Below, one piece after another: positions 1 to 6,093 of a DNA stretch of 14,075 nucleotides. The stretch's first letter is position 1; each line of letters opens with the position of its first letter. The DNA comes from JBOHBN01 sp050698355 (lineage in GTDB: Bacteria > Actinomycetota > Actinomycetes > Streptosporangiales > WHST01). The translations under genes were made by a program, and so were the position numbers. Location: assembly GCA_050698355.1 (NCBI GenBank), contig JBOHBN010000349.1:1-14075 (forward strand), written 5' to 3'. The notes under the pieces were generated by a model. It was given only the letters and a program-made list of their open reading frames with translations, made no database searches and was not told the DNA's origin.

Positions 1-56
1 TCGCGCGGGTCGTCCTCAGGGTCGACCCTCATGTCGGGGTACTTGCGATCAGTCAC
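1..56 (-). CDS. Partial 5' end of a leftward gene, unknown product
   Basis: Read on the minus strand, a GTG at 56-54 opens a frame without stops to the window edge (18 codons). It begins VTDRKYPDMRVDPEDDPR and is acidic and charged, as many real actinobacterial N-termini are. Upstream bases give only a weak GGCAGG-like ribosome site about ten bases before the GTG. An internal ATG at 32-30 is an alternative start. The gene would be divergent from the ATPase that starts at 168, so the 57-167 interval would serve both promoters. Too little is visible to name a family, and a chance open frame of this length is possible. Confidence 0.45.
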   Translation of the reverse strand, partial: MTDRKYPDMRVDPEDDPR

Positions 57-107
57 GGTGCTGAGCCTGCCGGTTGGGGGTCGGCCGGGCAAGCGCATTG
101 CGACACG

Positions 108-155
108 CGCTAGGGATATCTAGCGAAATCTACGGTGAGTGCTAGATACGCGTAT
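108..155. promoter_or_regulatory. Cluster of inverted repeats upstream of the AAA ATPase (candidate operators)
   Basis: This AT-richer patch holds three overlapping dyads. An 18-bp imperfect palindrome, CGCTAGGGATATCTAGCG, lies at 108-125 with seven of nine base pairs matching. TATCTAGC at 117-124 is exactly inverted as GCTAGATA at 141-148. ATACGCGTAT at 146-155 is a perfect 10-bp palindrome. They sit between a putative leftward start at 56 and the rightward start at 168, directly upstream of the predicted -10 of the latter. This fits binding of a dimeric regulator, but which one is unknown. Confidence 0.4.
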
Positions 156-167
156 ACGGTCTGAGAC
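155..167 (+). promoter_or_regulatory. Predicted -10 of a leaderless promoter for the AAA ATPase
   Basis: TACGGT at 155-160 fits TANNNT and is followed by seven bases and then the GTG start at 168. No purine-rich Shine-Dalgarno sequence precedes the GTG. This is the expected geometry for a leaderless mRNA, which is common in actinobacteria. No convincing -35 hexamer is seen. Confidence 0.4.
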
Positions 168-1343
168 GTGGATCCGGTACGCAACCCGTACGCGCCGGGC
201 GCGGGCCAGCGCCCGCCCGAACTGGCCGGCCGCGAGCGGGAGACCGAGGCGTTCGACGTCGTCTTGGAGCGCGTCGCCAGGGGACGCCCGGAGCGCAGCC
301 TGCTGCTCACCGGGCTGCGGGGCGTCGGCAAGACGGTGCTGTTGAACTCGCTGCGCTCCCAGGCGATCGCCCGCCTCTGGGGCACCGGCAAGCTGGAGGC
401 GCGGCCCGACCAGTCGATCCGGCGGCCCGTCGCCGCCGCGTTGCACATGGCGATACGCGAGATCGCGCCGCGGCACCGCGACCCTGACCGGGTGGACACG
501 TTCCTCGGCGTGCTGAAGGCGTTCGCGATGCAGGGCGGCACCAAACCGAAGGAGCGCTGGCAGCCCGGCATCGAGGTGCCCGCCGTCCGCGGCCGCGCGG
601 ACTCCGGCGACATTGAGATCGACCTGACCGAGCTGTTCGTCGACGCCGCCTCGGTCGCCACCGACCTGAGCGTCGGCATTGCGCTGTTCATCGACGAGAT
701 GCAAGACCTCGGCAGCGCGGACGTCTCCGCGCTCTGCGCCGCCTGCCACGAGCTGAGCCAGCAGGGCGCGCCGCTCATCGTGGTCGGCGCCGGGTTGCCC
801 TACCTGCCCGCGGTGCTGTCCGCGAGCCGCAGCTACGCCGAGCGGCTCTTCTCGTACGTGCGCATCGACCGGCTCGACGAGGCCGCAGCCGCCCGGGCCC
901 TGACCGTGCCGGCCGCCCGCGAGGAGGTCGACTACACCCAGGACGCGCTCGAAGTGCTGTACGAGGCGAGCGGCGGCTACCCGTACTTCGTCCAGGCGTA
1001 CGGCAAGGCGACCTGGGACCTCGCACCTGCAAGCCCCATCGAGGGGCAGGACGTGCGGGTCGGCGCGCCGCAGGCCGAGACCGAGCTGGCGGTCGGCTTT
1101 TTCGGCAGCCGGTTCGAGCGGGCGACGCCGACCGAGCGCGACTACATGCGCGCGATGGCCGCGCTGGGCGACGAGCCGGTGCCCACCGCGGAGGTGGCGC
1201 ACAGCCTCGACCGCAAGCCCGCGTCGCTGTCGCCCGCGCGCGACGCGCTCATCAAGAAGGGCCTGGTGTACGCCGCCGAGCGCGGACTGGTCGCGTTCAC
1301 CGTCCCGCACTTCGGCCGCTACCTGCGCAGCAACCCGTCGTAG
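168..1343 (+). CDS. AAA family ATPase, Orc1/Cdc6-like, with C-terminal winged helix
   Basis: This 391-residue protein is a P-loop ATPase. The Walker A motif GLRGVGKT is at residues 49-56. The Walker B stretch ALFIDEMQDL is at 172-181. A sensor-1-like strand (IVVGAGLPYLP) begins near 204. A helical lid follows with SGGYPYFVQAYGK at about 268-280. Residues 318-391 look like a winged helix-turn-helix (TERDYMRAMA ... LIKKGLVYAAERGLVAF). This order matches a widespread actinobacterial family annotated only as ATP-binding or Orc/Cdc6-type AAA proteins, whose substrate is unknown. It is cytosolic, with no signal peptide or membrane segment. The GTG at 168 is chosen because DPVRNPYAPG-like N-termini are typical of the family and a -10 sits seven bases upstream. 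It stands alone; the sulfur operon downstream has its own promoter. A role in DNA binding or regulation is inference. Confidence 0.85.
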   Translation: MDPVRNPYAPGAGQRPPELAGRERETEAFDVVLERVARGRPERSLLLTGLRGVGKTVLLNSLRSQAIARLWGTGKLEARPDQSIRRPVAAALHMAIREIAPRHRDPDRVDTFLGVLKAFAMQGGTKPKERWQPGIEVPAVRGRADSGDIEIDLTELFVDAASVATDLSVGIALFIDEMQDLGSADVSALCAACHELSQQGAPLIVVGAGLPYLPAVLSASRSYAERLFSYVRIDRLDEAAAARALTVPAAREEVDYTQDALEVLYEASGGYPYFVQAYGKATWDLAPASPIEGQDVRVGAPQAETELAVGFFGSRFERATPTERDYMRAMAALGDEPVPTAEVAHSLDRKPASLSPARDALIKKGLVYAAERGLVAFTVPHFGRYLRSNPS

Positions 1344-1362
1344 GGCGTGCCCGAACTGCCTC

Positions 1363-1398
1363 TTGGCGATGTGCCGTACGTTTGGCATGCTTGACCGC
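1363..1398 (+). promoter_or_regulatory. Predicted promoter of the sulfite-reduction operon (leaderless leader peptide)
   Basis: A -35-like TTGGCG at 1363-1368 is followed by a 17-bp spacer and a -10-like CATGCT at 1386-1391. Seven bases later comes the ATG at 1399, so the transcript is predicted to begin at or next to that start codon. No Shine-Dalgarno precedes it. CATGCT keeps the A2 and T6 of TANNNT but not T1. Confidence 0.5.
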
Positions 1399-1494
1399 AT
1401 GACCGCACTGCCGAACGACGCCGCGGGTACGCTCGTGGCGCGGCTGCACGTGGATCACCACCACGTGTCCAGCGCGGTCTGTCTGCGCGGCTGA
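1399..1494 (+). CDS. Cysteine-type leader peptide upstream of sulfite reductase
   Basis: A 31-residue ORF begins MTALPNDAAGTLVARLHVDH and ends HHVSSAVCLRG before TGA. The LVxRxHVD...VSSAxC pattern matches the short putative leader peptides found upstream of sulfur-assimilation genes in actinobacteria. In mycobacteria, leaderless cysteine-containing short ORFs act as cysteine-responsive attenuators. Here the single Cys codon (TGT, residue 28) lies three codons before the stop, and the sulfite reductase starts 92 bases downstream with a hairpin in between. This suggests that ribosome stalling or slow decoding at low Cys-tRNA affects expression of the downstream operon. An in-frame ATG at 1387 would give 35 residues, but the -10 element overlaps that codon, so 1399 is preferred. 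The family match is from memory; the mechanism is inferred. Confidence 0.75.
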   Translation: MTALPNDAAGTLVARLHVDHHHVSSAVCLRG

Positions 1495-1531
1495 AACCTG
1501 CCGCCCTTTCCAACCTCCGCGTACCCCCGGT

Positions 1532-1547
1532 GCGGTCCCCTGACCGC
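1532..1547 (+). promoter_or_regulatory. Candidate attenuator hairpin between leader peptide and sulfite reductase
   Basis: GCGGTC at 1532-1537 pairs perfectly with GACCGC at 1542-1547 around a CCCT loop. It lies 38 bases after the leader stop codon and 40 bases before the sulfite reductase start. No U-run follows, so it would act through Rho, through translation initiation, or as one arm of a larger structure. GC-rich neighbours (GCGCGGTGCCGCG) could form competing pairings. Confidence 0.35.
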
Positions 1548-1586
1548 GCGGTGCCGCGTATGCGGAACTGAAGCGAAGGAGCGCCG

Positions 1587-3266
1587 ATGGCGCCGCAGAC
1601 GACGACCCAGCAACGCACCCGCAAGGGCAGGCACGCCGGCCAGGGGCAGTGGGCGCTCGCCCAACGCGAGCCGCTCAACGCCAACGAGCAGCAGAAGAAG
1701 GACGACGACGGGCTCAACGTCCGCGCCCGGATCGAGAACATCTACGCCCACACCGGGTTCGCCGGCATCGACCCCGCCGACCTGCGTGGCCGGTTTCGCT
1801 GGTGGGGGCTCTCCACCCAGCGCAAGCAGGGCATCGACGGCGGCCGTACGGCGGTCGCCGACGCCGAGGAGCTCGAGGACGAGCACTTCATGCTGCGCGT
1901 GCGCATCGACGGCGGCCAGCTCGACCTGGACCAGCTGCGTACGGTCGCGGACGTCGCGCGTACCTACGCCCGCGACACCGCCGACCTGACCGACCGGCAG
2001 AACATCCAGCTGCACTGGGTACGCATCGAGGACGTCCCCGACATCTGGCGCCGGCTGGAGTCCGTCGGCCTGTCCACCCAGGAGGCGTGCGGCGACTGCC
2101 CGCGGGTCGTCCTCGGCAGCCCGGTCGCGGGCATCGCCGCGGACGAGGTGGTCGACGGCACGCCCGCGGTTCGCCGCATCGCCACGGACTACCTGGGCGA
2201 TCCGGAGTTCTCCAACCTCCCGCGCAAGTACAAGACGGCGATCTCCGGCTCGCCGCGACAGGACGTCGCACACGAGACCAACGACGTCGCGTTCGTCGGC
2301 GTGCACCACCCCGAGCACGGTCCCGGCTTCGACCTGTGGGTCGGTGGCGGGCTCGCCACCAACCCGCACCTGGCCGTACGGCTCGGCGCGTGGGTGCCGC
2401 TCGCCGAGGTGCCCGAGGTGTGGACCGGGGTGACGCGGGTGTTCCGCGACTACGGCTACCGCCGGCTGCGGTCCCGGGCGCGGTTGAAGTTCCTCGTCGC
2501 CGACTGGGGTGCGGAGCGCTTCCGTGAGGTGCTGGAGACCGAGTTCCTCGGCCGCCGGCTGGTCGACGGCCCGGCGCCGGAGTCCACGGCGCCGGAGGAC
2601 CACGTCGGGGTGCACACGCAGCACGACGGCCGGTACTACGTGGGCTTCGCCCCCACGGTCGGGCGTACGTCGGGCAGCATGCTTGCGAAGATCGCCGATG
2701 TGCTCGAGGCGAACGGTTGCGGCCGCGTGCGTACGACCCCGTACCAGAAGCTGGTCGTGCTCGACGTCGAGCCGGACCGGGTCGAGTCCCTCGTCGCAGG
2801 CCTCGAAGAGCTGGGCCTGCGCGCCAGGCCGAGCTCGTTCCGGCGGAACACCATGGCGTGCACGGGTCTGGAGTTCTGCAAGCTCGCCTTCACCGAGACC
2901 AAGGGCACCGCCGCCGAGCTCGTCGACGAGCTGGAGCGGCGGATGCCGGACGTCGAGGAGCCGATCACCATCAACGTCAACGGCTGCCCGAACTCCTGCG
3001 CGCGCGTGCAGGTCGCCGACATCGGCCTCAAGGGCCAGGTGCAGCGCGGCCCGGACGGCCGGCAGGTGGACGTCTACCAGGTACACCTCGGCGGCGTCCT
3101 CGGTGAGAACTCCGGCTTCGGCCGCAAGGTACGCGCGCTGAAGGTCACCGCCGACGACCTGCCCGACTACGTAGAGCGGGTCGTACGCCGGTTCCTCGCC
3201 GGTCGGCAGGACGGCGAGCCGTTCGCCCGGTGGGCGCTGCGGGTGCCGGACGGTGAGCTCACATGA
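1587..3266 (+). CDS. sir: Siroheme/[4Fe-4S] sulfite reductase (ferredoxin-type, NirA/Sir family)
   Basis: This enzyme reduces sulfite to sulfide with six electrons, in assimilatory sulfur metabolism. Its 559 residues match the family length. Two ferrodoxin-like/core repeats are present. The cluster-and-siroheme ligands are clear: CTGLEFC at residues 425-431 and NGCPNSC with cysteines at 467 and 471. Long stretches (GQWAL, REPLNANE, ACGDCPRVVLGSP, DLPRKYKTAISG, GFDLWVGGGLATNP) are characteristic of the actinobacterial ferredoxin-dependent group rather than CysI. AAGGAG a few bases before the ATG at 1587 supports the start. The stop overlaps cysH by four bases (ATGA). One oddity: residue 76, in RWWGLSTQR, is Ser where M. 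tuberculosis NirA has Tyr69, which is covalently joined to Cys161 (Cys168 here). The partner Cys is kept, so the crosslink cannot form in the known way. Sulfite rather than nitrite as substrate is inferred from the operon. Confidence 0.95.
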   Translation: MAPQTTTQQRTRKGRHAGQGQWALAQREPLNANEQQKKDDDGLNVRARIENIYAHTGFAGIDPADLRGRFRWWGLSTQRKQGIDGGRTAVADAEELEDEHFMLRVRIDGGQLDLDQLRTVADVARTYARDTADLTDRQNIQLHWVRIEDVPDIWRRLESVGLSTQEACGDCPRVVLGSPVAGIAADEVVDGTPAVRRIATDYLGDPEFSNLPRKYKTAISGSPRQDVAHETNDVAFVGVHHPEHGPGFDLWVGGGLATNPHLAVRLGAWVPLAEVPEVWTGVTRVFRDYGYRRLRSRARLKFLVADWGAERFREVLETEFLGRRLVDGPAPESTAPEDHVGVHTQHDGRYYVGFAPTVGRTSGSMLAKIADVLEANGCGRVRTTPYQKLVVLDVEPDRVESLVAGLEELGLRARPSSFRRNTMACTGLEFCKLAFTETKGTAAELVDELERRMPDVEEPITINVNGCPNSCARVQVADIGLKGQVQRGPDGRQVDVYQVHLGGVLGENSGFGRKVRALKVTADDLPDYVERVVRRFLAGRQDGEPFARWALRVPDGELT

Positions 3267-3964
3267 CGGCCGATATCGACACGGCGTGGCTGCGCTACCT
3301 CGCTGAGCGCGCCGCGCGGGACCTGGCCGATGCGACCGCGGACGAGGTCCTTCGCTGGGCGGTTGCGGCGTTCGGTGACCGGCTGGCCGTCGCGTCGTCG
3401 ATGGCCGATGCCGTCGTCGTCGACCTGGTGTCGCGGTCCGCCCACGCCGTCGACGTGCTGTTCCTCGACACCGGCTACCACTTCGCCGAGACGCTCGGAA
3501 CCCGCGCGGCCGTCGCGGCCGCCTATCCCGTACGCGTCCGGTCGCTGACCCCCGACCAGTCCGTCGCAGAGCAGGACGCCGCGTACGGGCCACGGCTGTA
3601 CGACCGCGACCCGAACCTGTGCTGCGCGCTGCGCAAGATGGCGCCGCTGAGCCGAGCGCTGCGCGGGTACTCCGCCTGGATCACCGGGCTGCGGCAAGCG
3701 GACTCGCCCGACCGCGCGCACACGCCGGTCGCCCTGTTCGACGAGGCCCACGAGCTGGTCAAGGTCAACCCGATCGCCGGGTGGACCGACGAGCAGGTCG
3801 CGGCGTACGCCGAGCGCAACGGCGTGATCGTCAACCCGCTGCTGCAGGAGGGGTACGGATCCGTGGGTTGCGCGCCGTGCACCCGCCGGCTGCGGGCCGG
3901 TGAGGACGCCCGTGCCGGTCGCTGGGCAGGGCTGGCCAAGACCGAGTGCGGGATTCACCCGTGA
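3263..3964 (+). CDS. cysH: Assimilatory adenylylsulfate (APS) reductase
   Basis: CysH reduces adenylylsulfate to sulfite and AMP using thioredoxin, feeding the sulfite reductase encoded just upstream. The 233 residues show the adenylyl-binding P-loop-like SSMADAVVVDL at 45-55 and LFLDTGYHFAETL at 66-78. The cysteine pairs CC at 120-121 and CAPC at 203-206 bind a [4Fe-4S] cluster and mark the APS-using (bacterial-type) rather than PAPS-using enzyme. The C-terminal ECGIHP carries the catalytic Cys229, only four residues from the end. The ATG overlaps the sulfite reductase stop (ATGA), and the TGA overlaps the next start, so translation is probably coupled throughout. GLRQADSPDR differs slightly from the common GLRRxDSxxR. 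No ATP sulfurylase is present in the window, so APS must come from genes elsewhere. Confidence 0.95.
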   Translation: MTADIDTAWLRYLAERAARDLADATADEVLRWAVAAFGDRLAVASSMADAVVVDLVSRSAHAVDVLFLDTGYHFAETLGTRAAVAAAYPVRVRSLTPDQSVAEQDAAYGPRLYDRDPNLCCALRKMAPLSRALRGYSAWITGLRQADSPDRAHTPVALFDEAHELVKVNPIAGWTDEQVAAYAERNGVIVNPLLQEGYGSVGCAPCTRRLRAGEDARAGRWAGLAKTECGIHP

Positions 3965-5190
3965 TGTACCCGCTCTTCCTCGACGTCACGGGCAAGCGTG
4001 TGCTGGTCGTCGGTGGAGGCACCGTCGCAGCCCGCCGCGCCGGCGCGCTCGCCGACGCAGGAGCGGACGTCGTCGTGGTCGCCCCGACCGTGTGCGGGCA
4101 GCTCGCCGCGGACGGTCGGCTGCGCCGGATGCCGCGCCCGTACGAGAGCCCGGACCTCGAGGGCGCCTGGCTCGTGCACACCGCGACCGGCGACCGGGTG
4201 GTCGACGCGCAGGTCGCCGCGGACGCCGAGGCGGCCCGCGTGTGGTGCGTCCGCGCGGACGACGCCGCCGCCTCCGCCGCCTGGACACCCGCAACGGCAC
4301 GCGTGGACGACGTGACGGTCGCGGTCAGTGCTGGCGGCGACCCGCGCCGTGGGGTCGCCGTGCGCGACGCCGTCGCGCTCGAGCTCGAGTGCGGGGCCCT
4401 GCCCGTACGCGCCCGGCGCCGGCGTCCGTACGGGCACGTCACCCTCGTCGGGGGTGGCCCGGGCGACCCTGGCCTGATCACCACCCGCGGGCGCAGGGCT
4501 CTCGCGGACGCCGACGTCGTCGTCGTGGACCGGCTCGCCCCGCGCGAGCTCCTGGCCGAGCTGGATGACGACGTCGAGCTGGTCGAGGCCGGCAAGGCAC
4601 CCGGCGCGCATGCCCTGGCGCAGCAGCAGATCAACGCGCTCCTCGTCGACCGTGCCCGCGCCGGCCGGCACGTCGTCCGGTTGAAGGGCGGCGACCCGTT
4701 CGTGTTCGGCCGCGGCGGCGAGGAGGTCGCGGCGTGCCGGGAGACGGGCGTCGCCGTGACCGTGATCCCAGGCGTGACGAGCGCGTTCGCCGGTCCGGCG
4801 GCCGCGGGCATCCCCGTCACGCAGCGCGGGCTGTCGCGCGGCGTGACCGTGGTGTCGGCGCACGACGAGCTGGGCTGGGCAACGCTGGCGCGGCTGGACG
4901 GCACGCTCGTGCTGCTCATGGGTGTGCACAGGCTGGACGACAGCGCGAGTGCCCTGCTCGCCCACGGTATGGATCCGGACACTCCGGTCGCCGTCGTCGA
5001 GCGGGCGCACCTGCCCGGGCAACGCACCACCCGCGCGACGCTGGCCACCGTCGGTGCGGTGGCTCGCGTACGCGAGCTGCGCAACCCGGCGGTGATCGTG
5101 GTCGGCGCGGTCGCGGCCCTCGCCGACGGGGGATCCCCCGTGGTGTCCTGGGCCGTCGGGGGATCCCCCGTCGGGTTGGCGACCGCATGA
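3964..5190 (+). CDS. cysG: Siroheme synthase-type fusion: precorrin-2 dehydrogenase + uroporphyrinogen-III C-methyltransferase
   Basis: This bifunctional protein of 408 residues makes sirohydrochlorin for siroheme. Residues 1-150 form an NAD-binding precorrin-2 dehydrogenase domain: VLVVGGGTVAARRAGALADAGADVVVVAP, the Asp-rich RADDAAASAAW near 98-107 and VAVSAGGDPRRG near 119-130. Residues 157-385 are the SAM-dependent methyltransferase (CobA/SUMT): LVGGGPGDPGLIT at 161-173 and VRLKGGDPFVFGRGGEE at 238-254. It is shorter than E. coli CysG (457), with a reduced N-terminal module; the separate chelatase downstream probably inserts the iron. The start could be GTG at 3961 (GTGA overlap with cysH) or ATG at 3964; they differ by one residue. 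A G-rich C-terminal tail, after the normal end near PAVIVVGAV, is made by a 30-bp repeat (see the repeat feature). The stop overlaps the next start. Confidence 0.92.
   Translation: MYPLFLDVTGKRVLVVGGGTVAARRAGALADAGADVVVVAPTVCGQLAADGRLRRMPRPYESPDLEGAWLVHTATGDRVVDAQVAADAEAARVWCVRADDAAASAAWTPATARVDDVTVAVSAGGDPRRGVAVRDAVALELECGALPVRARRRRPYGHVTLVGGGPGDPGLITTRGRRALADADVVVVDRLAPRELLAELDDDVELVEAGKAPGAHALAQQQINALLVDRARAGRHVVRLKGGDPFVFGRGGEEVAACRETGVAVTVIPGVTSAFAGPAAAGIPVTQRGLSRGVTVVSAHDELGWATLARLDGTLVLLMGVHRLDDSASALLAHGMDPDTPVAVVERAHLPGQRTTRATLATVGAVARVRELRNPAVIVVGAVAALADGGSPVVSWAVGGSPVGLATA
5126..5171. repeat. 30-bp-spaced direct repeat of a GGGGGATCCCCC palindrome inside the cysG 3' end
   Basis: ACGGGGGATCCCCCGT at 5126-5141 is a perfect 16-bp palindrome. 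Its 14-bp core CGGGGGATCCCCCG recurs exactly at 5157-5170. The 30-bp spacing keeps the frame, giving the amino-acid repeat GGSPV...GGSPV in the C-terminal tail. Each copy could form a strong hairpin in DNA or RNA, only about 20-60 bases before the next gene's start. Confidence 0.8.
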
Positions 5191-5957
5191 CAGAGGAATG
5201 GGCGCCTACCCCGCCGCTGCTTCTCGTCGCGCACGGTAGCCGCGATCCGCGCGCGCAACAGACCGTGGAACGCGCCGCCGAACGGGTACGCGCGCGGCTG
5301 CCCGGGACCGCGGTGCGTACGGCGTTCCTGGACTTCGCCGACCCGCGGCCCGCGGACGCTCTGGTCTCGCTCGCGGCCGCCGGCAGCCTGCGGGTCGTGG
5401 CCGTGCCGTTCCTGCTGACCGCCGCGTACCACGTGCGCGTCGACCTGCCTGCCGCCGTCCGGGAGGCGCAGAACCTGCGCCCGGAGCTGGACGTGACGGT
5501 CACGCCGGCGCTCGGTCCAGATCCGTTGCTGCTGGACGCGGCCGACCGCCGGGTGCGCGAGGTCGGAGTGCTACCAGGAAACCACGAGATGGGCGTGGTG
5601 CTCGCCGCGGCCGGTTCCAGCGACCCCGCCGCTACCGCCGCCGTCCAGCGGGTGGCCACCGAGTACCGGGCTACACGGGGTGGCTGGCGGGTGCTCGCCG
5701 CGTACGCGAGCCAGGTCTCCCCCACGCCTGCCGAGGCGGTGCGGATGCTGCACGGGTACGGGTTCGAGACCGTCCTCGTGCTCTCGTACCTGCTCGCCCC
5801 CGGACGGTTCCAGGACTCGCTGGACGCCCTCGCGGTCGAGAGCGGCGTCCGCGTCACCGCGCCGCTGGCCGACACCCCCGAGGTCGCGGCCGTGGTCGCG
5901 GACCGGTACCGTGACGCGCTGCCCAGCCGCCCGCGGGCGGCTGCGGTTACGGGCTGA
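5187..5957 (+). CDS. sirB: Sirohydrochlorin ferrochelatase, CbiX/SirB family
   Basis: The protein (256 residues) is expected to insert Fe2+ into sirohydrochlorin, the last step to siroheme. LLLVAHGSRDPRAQQ at residues 11-25 contains the metal-binding and catalytic His16 of the class II chelatases. LLTAAYHVRVDLPAAV carries the second conserved His. A second half repeats the fold (MGVVLAAAGSSDPAA, YLLAPGRFQDSL), giving the long two-domain form; the second-half motif lacks the HGS histidine. The start is the ATG at 5187, which overlaps the cysG stop as ATGA; a longer upstream open frame in the same phase has no support. CbiX proteins also act in cobalamin synthesis with Co2+; the sulfite reductase neighbour makes iron and siroheme the better reading. 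This is the last gene of the operon. Confidence 0.9.
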   Translation: MTEEWAPTPPLLLVAHGSRDPRAQQTVERAAERVRARLPGTAVRTAFLDFADPRPADALVSLAAAGSLRVVAVPFLLTAAYHVRVDLPAAVREAQNLRPELDVTVTPALGPDPLLLDAADRRVREVGVLPGNHEMGVVLAAAGSSDPAATAAVQRVATEYRATRGGWRVLAAYASQVSPTPAEAVRMLHGYGFETVLVLSYLLAPGRFQDSLDALAVESGVRVTAPLADTPEVAAVVADRYRDALPSRPRAAAVTG

Positions 5958-5960
5958 ATC

Positions 5961-5993
5961 ACCACCGCGAGTCGGTTGGTCACGCGTGGTGGT
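5961..5993 (+). terminator. Possible U-less terminator hairpin after the sulfur operon
   Basis: ACCACC at 5961-5966 pairs with GGTGGT at 5988-5993, and GCG/CGC can extend the stem past a two-base bulge. It begins three bases after the sirB stop. No T-run follows, and the pairing is modest. Confidence 0.3.
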
Positions 5994-6040
5994 ATCTCGT
6001 GTTCTCGCCGTCAGCGCGCCGTCCATCCGGCAGGCTAGGG

Positions 6041-6051
6041 GTGTTAAACAC
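6041..6051. promoter_or_regulatory. GTGTTAAACAC dyad upstream of the histidine kinase
   Basis: Arms GTGTT and AACAC flank a central A, 43 bases before the kinase start in a locally AT-rich patch of the 136-bp gap 5958-6093. It may be an operator or part of the kinase promoter; no clear -35/-10 pair was found. Confidence 0.25.
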
Positions 6052-6093
6052 GAAGCCACTATCCGGCGAGCGCGGCCCTCGGAGGTGAACTTG

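Noticed and set aside
1455..3593. A 712-codon minus-strand open frame opposite sulfite reductase
   Set aside because: The plus-strand frame carries all siroheme/Fe-S motifs; the antisense frame has low-complexity composition and no domain.
5126..5171. GGGGGATCCCCC palindromes as a terminator for cysG
   Set aside because: They lie inside the coding region, lack T-runs, and the next gene overlaps the cysG stop, so termination here would cut off sirB.
3831..5432. A 533-codon minus-strand Ser/Thr/Arg-rich frame opposite cysG
   Set aside because: It is a shadow of the conserved cysG and cysH frames, with no motif.
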